In this document: positions 11,029 to 21,815 of the stretch, in pieces
Position numbering within the stretch: the stretch's first letter is position 1
Layout of the letters: each line of letters starts with the position of its first letter
Assembly: GCA_038501195.1 (NCBI GenBank)
Contig: JBBPUQ010000004.1
Location: forward strand, 2,604,001 to 2,668,000
Length of the DNA: 64,000 bases
Direction: 5' to 3'
Source of the DNA: Nemania diffusa
Taxonomy: Eukaryota > Ascomycota > Sordariomycetes > Xylariales > Xylariaceae
Notes under the pieces: generated by a model
What the model saw: only the letters and a program-made list of their open reading frames with translations
Database searches by the model: none
Told to the model about the DNA's origin: nothing
Position numbers and translations under genes: made by a program

Positions 11029-12385
11029 ATGGTCAGCATGGCTGTATCGACGACTTTCTCGACCGCTACGGCCACTGCAAATCCGCCATCGACGACTCTG
11101 CTCATCGTGGATACTTTTCCGTGTTCAGATATTCGCCTATCTTCCTGCGGGACACCAGAATCTTGTGTTGTTCAAGTACTCCCGTCGGCTCTCTGCTGGG
11201 ATGATGCACATACTACATGGAGCATCAGCAGTGCACCATCTTGTGCCGTGACGAGCACTCCCCTAACGGTCCCCGTAGTGACATCTTCTCAAGACTTCTG
11301 CCCTATGGGGATGACGATAGCACACAGCACCATCTCTTCGGTCGGCGGTTGGTGTTGCCCAATGTAAGAAAATATCCAAGCAGCTCCCCGTGCATCCGAC
11401 ACCCCCATGACTAATAGTTATATGTAGTGGGTTTACATGGGATTCAACCCCCCAATGCCGGAGCAGTATAGCGCCCGGAAAGGCGCCACAGATCTCTAGT
11501 GCCTGTTCAGGAGGGAATACATTCGCTTTAGGTCTCGATACAGCACAGCTTTTGAGAAGGATGACAGGCACCCCACTCTGGCGCCGTGATTCTGCATTCA
11601 CCCCGACGGTATCCTCTCCCGTTTTAAGCACGCCCGGCACAGGTCTCTCGGTACCCCCCGAAAGCGCCACGACAGCGATATTCGCCGAAGCGATCTATCT
11701 GGCAGGGCAGACGATCGTAACGGAGAACTTGGCTATTACTACAGCCGTTCCTTCTGACCCGTCGCCTTCAGTCTCAGGAAATATTGCCAATGGGAAAGGG
11801 TCGAATAGCCAAGATGTCCTGTCCGGCACCGCGAAGGTCGCAATCGGCTTGGGTAGCGCACTAGCAGGCACGTTTCTACTGCTATTAGGTATATTTTTCA
11901 TCCGAAGGCATAGGCAGCGGACATTGCGAGAGAAGAGAAAAAACGAAAATAAGATGATTTCTAAGTCGTATTGCAAAGGCTACATCACGAGGAAACCAGA
12001 CTCGCGAGAGGGTAGGAATACAAATAGAGGGCAGGCTAGACCTATAAGGCCTCGTCGCGACCCCGAGCCTGTCTCTCCTGCAGAGTCCTGTTACGACGAT
12101 TCCATACGGTTATATACTCCGGAAACGGAGAGGCCACTAAATAGAGAAAGGATGAGAAATATGCTAGGATTGGACACCAACTCTATATCTGGTACAACAT
12201 TCGTCTCATTGAATCAATTTGAACCTGCGGAATTAGAGGCGTCACCTGCTTCCCCGAGGACGACATTGTCAAGAAAAAATACACGAGCGAGTAGTCAGGT
12301 GTTACCTTGGTTATCAGGAGCCTTCGATTATTGGTCTGGTGATCCCGAAGAACACGACGGAACCGAGCATGACCAAGGGATCTAA
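11029..12385 (+). CDS. Single-pass membrane protein with Cys-rich ectodomain and basic tail
   Basis: Two exons, 11029-11363 and 11428-12385, join through a 64-bp intron (GTAAGA to TATGTAG) that fuses the frames at WCCP/IGFTW, giving 430 aa. The N-terminal 180 residues are Thr/Ser-rich with about ten Cys, including the fungal surface-protein pattern CPMGMT followed by GGWCCP. One membrane helix lies near residues 265-285 (VAIGLGSALAGTFLLLLGIFFI), followed by a stop-transfer cluster (RRHRQRTLREKRK) and a cytosolic tail of about 150 residues rich in Arg, Ser and Pro. This topology fits a wall or surface sensor. No clear N-terminal signal peptide is visible at either ATG (11029 or 11038), so an upstream exon may be missing or the helix may act as a signal-anchor. 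The ligand is unknown. Confidence 0.7.
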
Positions 12386-13184
12386 TAGGATTCTTCCTAG
12401 GTCTGTATAAAACTAATACTATAATATAAAGGGGTTGTCTTCAGGATAAACGGAGGGGCTTTGTTTACCATATATCGTTAGGTTTACCTCGAGCTTCATT
12501 ATTGTTCGTTCAAGAGAGCACAGGTATCACTACATCCCTTGAAAATGGCTTTCGCTCTGTCACCTACTGTTAAGGCCGCGATAACTAGCTAATAAATACC
12601 ACACTTCATTCCAGTACAATATTAAACAGCGCCCTGCCGGAAATTTTAATATTCTTAAAACCCGACAGCCTGCTTTTAACGCTGAGAACTATAGTGGACG
12701 TGCGGACAGCTCCCCGCATCATGGAGCCTGCTGTTATATTGTATAATTGACTTGGAGACATCTAGGACTGGAGGATGCGGCCGCCAAAAGTAGATCCTCT
12801 TATACCAAAAGCGATGTTTATATCAGTAAACAACGCATGCATCCCCTTAATCTGTAACACTATTGACCGAATCTGGTATTCCTCCGTTAGGGCTGCCGCA
12901 CCGCTTAACACGAACCGGGAACCAAACCCCCAAGTAGTGGTATAATTTAACCGGCTCAATATAGTGCATTTAAATCCCAACGTTCTCGTTGGTTCACCGT
13001 CATCTGGGGTTAAAGGAAGCTTGCCGGCAGTTAGAGTGATTAAATATTCGCCACAGTACTCGAGACGCAATGTACGGGTGAGCCTACAGAGTAGATCGAA
13101 GCCTAGTCTTTGATTTAAGAAGGCAACAGAACTTCTGCAACATGCATCCTCACACTCACTTTGAAACCAGACAGGAGGCTCAAC
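12386..13184. other. Intergenic region; possible antisense frame
   Basis: This stretch lies between the membrane-protein gene and the DUF1996 gene. A minus-strand frame at 13241-12762 (159 codons) is open but overlaps the next gene's first exon and has no recognisable domain. No repeat was found. Confidence 0.45.
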
Positions 13185-14324
13185 ATGTTCTGGCGCACTC
13201 TCACCGTCAGTGCCCTTTTGGGGCACTATGCCTCTGCGCAAAATATGCTTCGTTTTGGCTGCTCACAGCTCACCATTGAGCGGGCTGATCCTCTAGTCAG
13301 TCCTGGACAGAACCCAAGTCCGCATACGCATCAGATCATCGGAGGAAACTCCTTCAACCTCACGGTAATGAATATATGCCATCACGAAAGGTTATCGCTG
13401 ACACGTCACAGATGGAACCAGTTGCATATGATCTGCCGAGCAAGTCAACCTGCACGACTTGCACCTACTCCGAGGACTTCAGCAACTATTGGACCGCCTC
13501 TCTGTACTTCAAATCTCCAGAGAATGGTACCTTCCAGCGCGTCCCCCAATTTGCCAACTTTGGGATCCAGCAGGACGGAGGCATGACGGTCTACTACATG
13601 CCTTACAGTGCCCAGAATGGCAAGATGACGGCATTCAAGCCCGGTTTCCGAATGATCGCAGGAGACCCCACGAACCAGCAGAGTCAATACAAGCCCTCTA
13701 TCTGCCACCGCTGTCTCGGGAATGGCGAGGGTTTTGCCCCTTGTGATGCCAAAGATACTGCTGAGCTCCCAAATAAGTACTGCCCTGGTGGCATCCGCGC
13801 TACCGTTATATTCCCGTCCTGCTGGGATGGAAAGAACCTGGACTCGCCAGATCACAAGACACACGTTGCCTACTCCAACAATGGTGGCCTCGGCAGCCCG
13901 AACTGCCCTGCCTCTCACCCCGTCGCCATTCCCCAAGTCATGTACGAAATCATGTGGGACACTGGAAGATATAAGAACACTGCTTGGTATGGTGCCGGAA
14001 AGCAGCCTTTTGTCTACAGCTTCGGCGATGCGTATGTCCCCCTCCCCAAGTCTACGTTTCGTTCTACAGTTGCTAATATTATATTACAGTTTGGGTTATG
14101 GACAGCACGGTGATTACGTCTTTGGCTGGAAGGACGACTCTCTGCAGAAGGCCATGGATGCTTTACCGACTGGCAGATGCGCCAACGCCAACTGCAGCGT
14201 CCTCAAAATACAGTCTGCTGCGGATGCTATGAAATGCAAGAAGGCTCAGCAAGTCGTCGAAGACGTTGGAAAGACTGGGGAGTGGCTTAGCGAGCTTCCA
14301 GGAGGTGTCGCAATTACTAACTAG
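13185..14324 (+). CDS. Secreted DUF1996-domain protein
   Basis: Three exons, 13185-13364, 13412-14031 and 14090-14324, give about 344 aa. Intron 1 (47 bp) is GTAATG...CACAG and intron 2 (58 bp) is GTATGT...TTACAG. Residues 1-18 form a signal peptide ending ASA. The DUF1996 domain follows with its conserved starting block: MLRFGCSQL, ERADPLVSPG and PSPHTHQIIGG. It continues through the ICHRCLGNG, CPGGIR and FPSCWDGKNLDSPDH motifs and ends with GDALGYGQHGDYVFGW, created by the second splice. DUF1996 proteins are secreted or wall-associated proteins of ascomycetes and basidiomycetes with no established reaction; conserved His and Asp residues suggest metal or sugar binding, which is inference. 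No C-terminal WSC domain is present. Confidence 0.9.
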
Positions 14325-16805
14325 ATACAAGAAGTATAACTCGTAAATAGTATTGTATTTTGAGGGGTGCTTGTTTTGTTCCCGCTGGATTGGATAGAGG
14401 GATAGCGTGCGTTTATACCTTTACTACTACTTGAATATCAAACAGGCGCCACTCTGCTCGATGAAGAAGTGAAGGATGGCGATAAATTGATGCTTTGTCT
14501 TGGATACCTAATTATTGTTCAGAGACTTCCCTAAAGTAAAGCGTAGATCACGTATAAGGCCGCAGTTAAGCCGTGGCTCCGTAGTTGTGTAAGGGTTAAA
14601 GATTTAGGACATTAATTTTCACGCCCTTTTGACAAGGTGGAAAAGACAAGCGGTTTTTCGTCTATTCAAAATACTATTTGATTTTAATACTCGTGCGGGT
14701 TTGCTCACATTCATCTACCTGCCTTATTACGTGAAAATTATCGCCACATTTCTTTCTGCCTCATATGCCTAACTCATAATATTATGAATATTACAATATA
14801 ATTCAACAGCATCTTAATTTAAGGAGACGGTATAGATCACGTATATTTTTATTACGCGAAGAACACGAAGAAATCATTATGCCGAGCTAAAGTAAATATC
14901 ATGCAGCCCTCGTTTAAGTCGTTAGAGAATCTATAATATGCCCATCACAAGAAAGGCTTCTCACACAAGTAAAGGTGAAGAGAGGGATCGTATTATTACG
15001 AGACTGGCAACTTGGCTCAGGTGATATTTGGTAGATTGAATATACACATCAGGAACGGGGGTAAAAACAGCTCAAGGAGATGTATTCCAGATGTGCAAAG
15101 GGGTTACGTACTAGTAACAGACCAGACTTCGAAGTAAGGGACTTTAGACGCGGGGGTTCTTCGAAATGTTCCTGACCTCGGAGTTTCCAATCACATGCTA
15201 CGAAGTTTGTAGAATATTCCGAGGCATTGGGGAAATCACAAGGGATTTGAGTCGCTGAGTGTCTAAAGATTGACTGTGGCTGTCACGGAACTGCATCACG
15301 ATGCCTTACACTAATGCAAAAGTTCAATGCTACCAAGTCGGGAACTTGACCATCTACGGTTAGTCATAAGTGGCTTATGATTGTGACCGCAATAGGGCTC
15401 TGTTATTCGTGGGTTTCGAACGACCTCGGGAGACGCCTCAGATATTTAAACCGGAAAGCCTTGAGTTACCCGATTCGATTACTCATAAACGCAGAGCATT
15501 ACTGGCCTAGACGCCACGAAAATAGGAGTATTAGTAGCAGCAGCATCAAACTTTGCCGTACCTGCATATAACTGTACATATAAATTAAATTTCAGCTTTC
15601 ATAGGTGGTACTGCATTGTTTTTGTGTACATATTTCCCCAACCTAGCTTAGTAAGTGGCATTGAGATAGAATTTCGACCTGATGCGGAGTAATTTGCTAG
15701 ATTGGGTTCACGTTTGTGTTCTGGTAGTCTCGGGTCTCCTCGCAACGACGAGGGTAGGTGTTAGCGTATTCTACATGCTACCTAGGTATAGTATTATGTT
15801 ATTTCTATATGGCAACAGGGACTGTAACGACTTCTATAGGCCCGTTCGCGCGGAGTAGTACCTCTAGCCTGGCAATGTTACTCGACACGTGCCCTAGAAC
15901 CGGTGAGACGTCATACAGTAGCGCATCAGCTAGCTACCTAGGTACTTATCGATCTGCCTACCTAATATTCGATACACAACTCAAGCCTCATTTCAGCTGG
16001 CTTATGGAGCAAGACTAATAATTGATTCAGCCATGTGGATCATAAAACTACCTTGGTATGTAAATCATCTCATCTTCGGAATCTAGCGTAGATGAGACAG
16101 AATACCTGCCTAACATACCGATACTTATGTCACCGTTTGTTAGATGGGAATCGCCAAGATTCGGGCACTAAAGAATGATTTTGGTCATGCGGGGATGTTG
16201 TGCAGCGGAACATTGCGCATCCCGACATCTGTCTACTGCAACCCCTCGCTGTGATAGGTAGCGGGACGTCTCTGACCCCGTGGGGAAGCGGAGAAACCCC
16301 CCTGTTGGAGCGGAGAACCCTTGCGAGGGCATAAGGGGCAAGCGACCTTGTTTTTTTTTCTACAGCGATCTGCGTCAGGAGCAACTTCGCTTTTGGGAAA
16401 AGATTGCGATTATCCCTTGAACCTGGGCATGGCCACTTTTTCCGAAAAGAACCTAGCATTGCACTGTCGTACGGAAGATACGCCGGGTTGGGCCCGGTCA
16501 CAGTCGAACGTAAGCATGGATGAATGTACGGTTCCACCGAGCAGTCACACGTCGTGAAAAGAAACAGAACGCAAATGTGTGGCTTGTATATATCTATGTG
16601 GTCGTAGATCACCTTTTGGACGCGATGGAACACGGGTGCAGACAGAGCTGTAGTGCTTTAGGCGTCCTCCCTCAAGCCAGAATCTGTTTCAACACGGCCG
16701 ACGAAGGCTGAGACACGCCTTCTGTCCTTGCCTATATCTGGTTTTCTCATTCCCGGGCTCCTGACCTTCGATTTATTCTCCGTATCTCATCTTGTACGTG
16801 TCAAT
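14325..16805. other. Long intergenic region, no gene called
   Basis: About 2.5 kb of moderately AT-rich sequence. It holds an AGCTACCTAGGTA motif copy near 15941. An open minus frame at 16633-16130 (167 codons) has irregular composition and no domain and was rejected. No RNA gene or TE feature is recognised. Confidence 0.5.
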
Positions 16806-18500
16806 ATGAAGGGCGCACTTCTCTGCTTAGGCCTCGCCGGTTTTGCCGCCGCCGTGCCGGTGACTTCGGCTCCTCTCGAGGAAAGGGCTACTGCTTCTGT
16901 CGTCACGTCTCAAGGTACGATGGTCGGTTCTTCCTTGCTCGGAGTCGAAAACTTCGCTGGGATGCCCTTCGCCCAGGCCCCTGTGGGAGATCTCCGTCTT
17001 CGTCCGCCGCAGAGATACACGCAGTCTCTCGGCACCTTCGATGCCTCTGGCCTGGGCCCTGCTTGCCCACAGATGTTCTTCTCAACGAAGGGAGCTCTTC
17101 TCACATCGGTGCTTGGTACCCTGATCGATACACCACTATTTCAGACTGTGACAGGGCAGACCGAAGACTGTCTGACAATGAGAGTGCAACGGCCAGCTGG
17201 GACAACAGCCGGCGCGAAACTGCCCGTGTTTTTCTGGATATTTGGTGGTGGTTTCGAACTTGGTAGCCCGCAGATGTACGATGCCACTAGCCTGATCCTG
17301 AACGGTATTTCCCAAAAAAAGCCATTCATTTTCGTCGCTGTCAACTACCGAGTCGGCGGCTTTGGATTCATGCCAGGCAAAGAGATTTTGGCAGACGGCG
17401 CAGCCAACCTAGGACTTCTAGACCAGCGAATGGGCCTTGAATGGGTACAAGATAACATCGCTGCCTTTGGCGGTGACCCGACCAAGGTGACCATCTGGGG
17501 AGAGTCGGCCGGTGCTATATCGGTCTATGACCAGATGGCACTCTATGGAGGCAACAACACCTACAAGGGCAATAAACTCTTCCGTGCTGCAATTATGGAT
17601 AGTGGCAGTGTTGTGCCTGCAGACAAACTCGACTGCGCGCGCTGCCAAGATGTCTATGACCAGGTCGTTGCATCGGCCGGTTGCTCTAGCTCACAGGATA
17701 CACTGCAATGCCTCCGCGCCGCGGATTACAATACCTTCCTTAATGCAGCAAATAGTGTTCCTGGTCTTATCGGATACACGTCTGTCGCGCTATCGTATCT
17801 CCCTCGACCGGATGGCGTCGTTTTGCCTGACAGTCCGGACATATTGGCCAAGACCGGGAGATACGCAGCCGTACCTATGATCATTGGCGACCAGGAGGAT
17901 GAGGGAACTATATTTGCACTTTTTCAATCGAACTTGACGACAGAGGCCAATCTTATTGATTACCTGTCCACTGTGTTCTTCCAAGCGACGACTAGGGACG
18001 TCATTGCCCAACTCGTCGCGGCCTACAGTCCTGACCCGTCTGCTGGGAGCCCCTTTAGAACTGGTATCTTAAACAATGTATATCCCCAATTCAAACGACT
18101 GGCTGCAATCCTGGGTGATCTGGTCTTCACTTTAACGCGGAGATTGTTCCTCGAGACTACCTCCGCGGCGAACCCTAATGTCCCCTCGTGGTCGTATTTG
18201 TCCTCCTACGACTACGGCACGCCTATTCTTGGGACATTCCATGCTTCCGATATCTTGCAAGTTTTCTACGGAATTCTTCCCAACTATGCAAGCAACGCTG
18301 TTCAGAGTTATTACATCTCTTTCTTGTACACTATGGACCCTAACAATGGCACCTCCTCAGACTATCCGAAGTGGCCGCAGTGGAAAGAGGGGAGGCAGTT
18401 AATGAATTTCTATAATCTCTTCAGCACTCTATTAACAGATGACTTTAGGTCAACAAGTTATAATTGGCTTGTCGGCAATGTAAATAATCTTCATATTTAG
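16806..18500 (+). CDS. Secreted type-B carboxylesterase/lipase (alpha/beta hydrolase)
   Basis: This is a single-exon gene of 564 aa from the ATG that begins a signal peptide (MKGALLCLGLAGFAAAVP). It belongs to the carboxylesterase type-B family, which includes Candida rugosa-type lipases, and should hydrolyse carboxylic esters outside the cell. The catalytic triad is visible: Ser234 in GESAGA, Glu366 in DEGTIF and His479 in GTFHASD. The oxyanion-hole block FGGGFELGS and the N-terminal FAGMPFAQAPVGDLRLRPPQ are family hallmarks, as is EDCLTMRVQRP. Disulfides are likely (CARCQ, CSSSQDTLQC), and several N-glycosylation sites are present. Upstream in-frame codons lack an ATG. The natural substrate (lipid, feruloyl or cutin-like ester) cannot be read from sequence. 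Confidence 0.92.
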   Translation: MKGALLCLGLAGFAAAVPVTSAPLEERATASVVTSQGTMVGSSLLGVENFAGMPFAQAPVGDLRLRPPQRYTQSLGTFDASGLGPACPQMFFSTKGALLTSVLGTLIDTPLFQTVTGQTEDCLTMRVQRPAGTTAGAKLPVFFWIFGGGFELGSPQMYDATSLILNGISQKKPFIFVAVNYRVGGFGFMPGKEILADGAANLGLLDQRMGLEWVQDNIAAFGGDPTKVTIWGESAGAISVYDQMALYGGNNTYKGNKLFRAAIMDSGSVVPADKLDCARCQDVYDQVVASAGCSSSQDTLQCLRAADYNTFLNAANSVPGLIGYTSVALSYLPRPDGVVLPDSPDILAKTGRYAAVPMIIGDQEDEGTIFALFQSNLTTEANLIDYLSTVFFQATTRDVIAQLVAAYSPDPSAGSPFRTGILNNVYPQFKRLAAILGDLVFTLTRRLFLETTSAANPNVPSWSYLSSYDYGTPILGTFHASDILQVFYGILPNYASNAVQSYYISFLYTMDPNNGTSSDYPKWPQWKEGRQLMNFYNLFSTLLTDDFRSTSYNWLVGNVNNLHI

Positions 18501-20139
18501 AAGCTAGGGAAATGCGTCTTAGCATTAAGAACATTATATACGAGGCTCGAAGGATGAATAATAAGCTATCTAAAACACTCGTATGATTGTATTGCTTGAG
18601 GTTTCTAGATCTGTCGATATTGAACGATTGCAGATTGTTACTGCGTATAGAAAGAGAATCTTAAAAGCCTCCTCCTCGCTCGATGGCAAGCTGTCCTTCC
18701 CTACGACGAAATTAAAAGCCACAATGATCCAAACTCAAAATTTCAAGAATCGAAAATAGCCATTTCTATAATGGGGATTTTCTTGCTATACGCAATGTGT
18801 CACAAAAGTGTTATTGAATAAAAATCGGCCACATATTACCCGCAGCGAGCTACGAGAGTGAAATTGTTGTGCCCAACATCGATAAAAATACCCGTATCAT
18901 AATTAGTACCCTTATTTATAAAATTGTGGTTTCTTGGCCTGAGGACTTGAGCTTAAGTAGTTTTACCTTATGCTAACTTAGATACATATATTGTGGCGTT
19001 TGAGTCCTTCTGCTCTCGTTATAAACTTGATGTCTGTGAGATATTTACAGGACACGGACGTCACATAGAGACTTCGCATGGCGACCTAGAATCACTAGCG
19101 TTATAGTATACAGTCTATAAACTAAATAAATAGTTTACAGACCATATTTCATATTTCCGTCATCGTCTTGTTGAAGAGACTGTTAGTTAATCTACATCCG
19201 GCAGATCTCCTCGACCGCTACGAAAGTGAACCCGCGGTTTTATATATACATACATATTCTAGGGACTACTTTAATCACCTAGTCAGGTTGGCTTTTAAAT
19301 TTAAAATTCTACTTATAGTTTAATTTTTAAACTCTTCATAACCACAAAAAATGTTTAGGAGTGCCACTGTAACTATCGTCAAGTTTCCAAAGTGCGGTGC
19401 ATGTCTAGCACACATTCCGTTTTACTATCTTTATATTCGCCATAAGTGCTATCAGTCCCTAGGCCGCACTATTGCCAAGATGGTAAACCCCAGATAGAAG
19501 TTCATAGTATTCATTAGCAGCTCGGGCTAGATTAATCCTGACGGGTCAATCTTTGGGGGCCACGAACTAAGCCCGCAGTATTTTATTGCAGAGATACATC
19601 CAGAAATGCTATTAAACCTAAGATGGGTATCTACCCCGAACCTGCTGTCCAGTTGGACATAAGCCGCTTATCTTGCATGATTGTCCCCCAATCTCTGTGT
19701 TTTTAGATTATCAATAGATTATAAACGCTGACACGTTGAATAGCTATTGGTGATAGAAGTGCAAATCTAGATTACTGGGTGAAACATAGATCGGGATCCC
19801 CACGATAACGCATTAAAGCCTCAATGTAACGTTGTCGAATACTATATACCTACTAATCATTAAATCTGGCATTAATCGTTGTATTATACGTGCTTATATT
19901 GCTACGATAGCTTATACTAGAAATACATATGAATGTTGCTTTAGCCCCTTTTAGTTTCCAAAGAAGGCTGACTTATGTATTAAAGATATAAAAGTTTTAC
20001 ATGACTATTGTAGTTTTTAACCAAAACTTCCCACCAACCTCCTTCCCAACCCCATACTTATTCCGGTAAAACAACCGGGGAATCTATTGTGAATTCATAT
20101 CCTATTGCATTATAAGACCTCCTCAGCTTCATTACAAGC
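18501..20139. other. AT-leaning intergenic region, nothing recognised
   Basis: This 1.6-kb stretch has only short frames and scattered AT-rich runs. No gene, RNA or repeat is supported. The final part should hold the promoter of the methyltransferase gene. Confidence 0.55.
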
Positions 20140-21167
20140 ATGATTAGAATTTTCACATGGACATCTCTTGCGATTCTGCCTCTTTTATTAGTTATTCCTT
20201 CAGCATGGAACTTGGCCACAGGGTTTCTCCTGAATACGGTTGAGAAACACCTTATTACGCAGCGTGCACATCTCTCCGAAGAAGCATGGCGTGTCTCTAC
20301 CCGCCTCCGTCAGGAATGGCTAGACAAATCGGCGAAGACGGTCGGTGCATTGTGAGCCTGATTCTCCGGCGTCAACGTCTTCTATATCATATTACTAAAC
20401 CCCTCGGTAGGTTCCCGACTCGGAAGGAAAACGCAGGGGAGGCTTACGTCGTATGGGATTTCTTCCCGCCCACCTACAGCTGCCCTTGGGACGTCCGGCG
20501 TCTCGGCCATTTGGGTGACGGTGGGAAGTGGATCTGCGGGATGTCGAAATACGAATCCGAGGTATCAAGACCCATCATCGTCTACAGCTTCGGCATCGGG
20601 AATGACTCCTCTTTCGAAGCCGATTTGTTGGCGAGTACAACCGCACAGGTGTTTGCCTTCGACTATACGACGGACAACTTCGGACCTGAGATTTCCTCCG
20701 CAAACAATAACCGAACGTCGTTTGAGAGATTGGCTCTCGGGGGCGAAGATGTCCGTCGGGACAACAATGTTGAATATCAAACCCTTACCAGCATCATGCG
20801 CAGATTAGGCCATGACTACGTCGATATCATTAAGATGGACATCGAGGGCGACGAATTCCCCGCCCTTACAGCGCTTATGGATGAGTATGCTGATAAAGAA
20901 CTCCCTATTGGGCAACTGTTAGTGGAGTTTCACCACTGGGGCGAAAATCAGACTGTCCAGGAGTTTTCGCAATGGTGGGGTCGCTTTGAAGGGTTTGGTA
21001 TGCGTCCGGTTTGGTGTGAGGCAAATTTGATAACTGTCACATGGGAAACGGGATTCCCATGCTGTGCTGAGGTATGGTATGAATTATCATCATTGTCATT
21101 CGCAGCTAATTCTTGATAGTACGTTTGGGTTAACACCCATGACAGTCAGAGCCTCCTCTGGAAGTAG
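20140..21167 (+). CDS. Membrane-anchored FkbM/METTL24-like methyltransferase
   Basis: Three exons, 20140-20351, 20411-21071 and 21120-21167, give about 306 aa. Intron 1 (59 bp) is GTGAGC...GGTAG with an ATTACTAAAC branch; intron 2 (48 bp) is GTATGG...GATAG. Without the last splice the frame would end at 21116; with it the protein ends CAEYVWVNTHDSQSLLWK, matching the conserved E-Y-x-x-x-N tail of fungal members, so I prefer the spliced form. Residues 5-30 are a signal-anchor helix. The SAM-binding fold is marked by DGGKWICG, YSFGIGNDSSFE, VFAFDYTTDN and the post-motif IIKMDIEGDEFPAL, typical of FkbM and METTL24 (Methyltransf_22). It probably acts in the secretory lumen on a sugar or small molecule; this is inference. 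Confidence 0.83.
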
Positions 21168-21815
21168 AAGAACAGTAAGTTGCTACGTGAACCGACTGTA
21201 GGTATTATTATTGCGGTCACCCGGCTCATAGTCAAGGAGAATCAATCAAAGATGATACAAGGGAATACTGAAGAACTGTGTGTAGGAAGGCTGGAAGTTG
21301 GCTAGCAACTACTTCAGTGTGCCACAAGATATTCTCGAAAGCTTTCCCACGACAGCCTTGAAGTAAGCAGTTTGATGGACTTCGCTTTCTATATATACAG
21401 TGCTTTAGTATACGTATAGAAAGGCCATGTTCAAGTGTGCGATAGTTATGCTAGCCTAGCGGCAAGATATTTGGTATGTTAGGCAATAAAGTCGCAGCGA
21501 GGGCGCTTCTAGACCCTTAGGGGTATTTGTTACTATTATATAAGGGGAGGAGTCCTCTCCAAGCATTTGAGAATTTTGAGTAGAACTCAGGAATCAATAA
21601 AATTGAGCCCGGACTCTATACTGCTGCCTAGTTTCTACTTAATTTCGTTGATCTGCGTGACTTATCTTTATCCTGGACCAAATCCAACGGTGTAGTAAAA
21701 TATTGGCAAATATAATATATGAAGTAGTAGTATAATAATCTTTTTTATGCTTAATATCTAGTAGTAGCCTATTAAAAACGAAACCGCCTCATTTTATTCT
21801 ATTCACGCTTCAAGA
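21168..21815. other. Intergenic region between converging genes
   Basis: Shared 3' flank of the methyltransferase gene and the sugar-transporter gene. It becomes AT-rich toward 21720. No feature is recognised. Confidence 0.55.

Noticed and set aside
12762..13241. Minus-strand open frame of 159 codons
   Set aside because: It overlaps the first exon of the DUF1996 gene on the other strand, has no internal start before the last part and no recognisable motif.
16130..16633. Minus-strand open frame of 167 codons
   Set aside because: Irregular composition, no domain, no signal or membrane pattern; probably chance.
20352..20410. Separate genes for the methyltransferase N-terminal anchor and catalytic part
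   Set aside because: A 59-bp intron with good donor, branch and acceptor joins them in frame.
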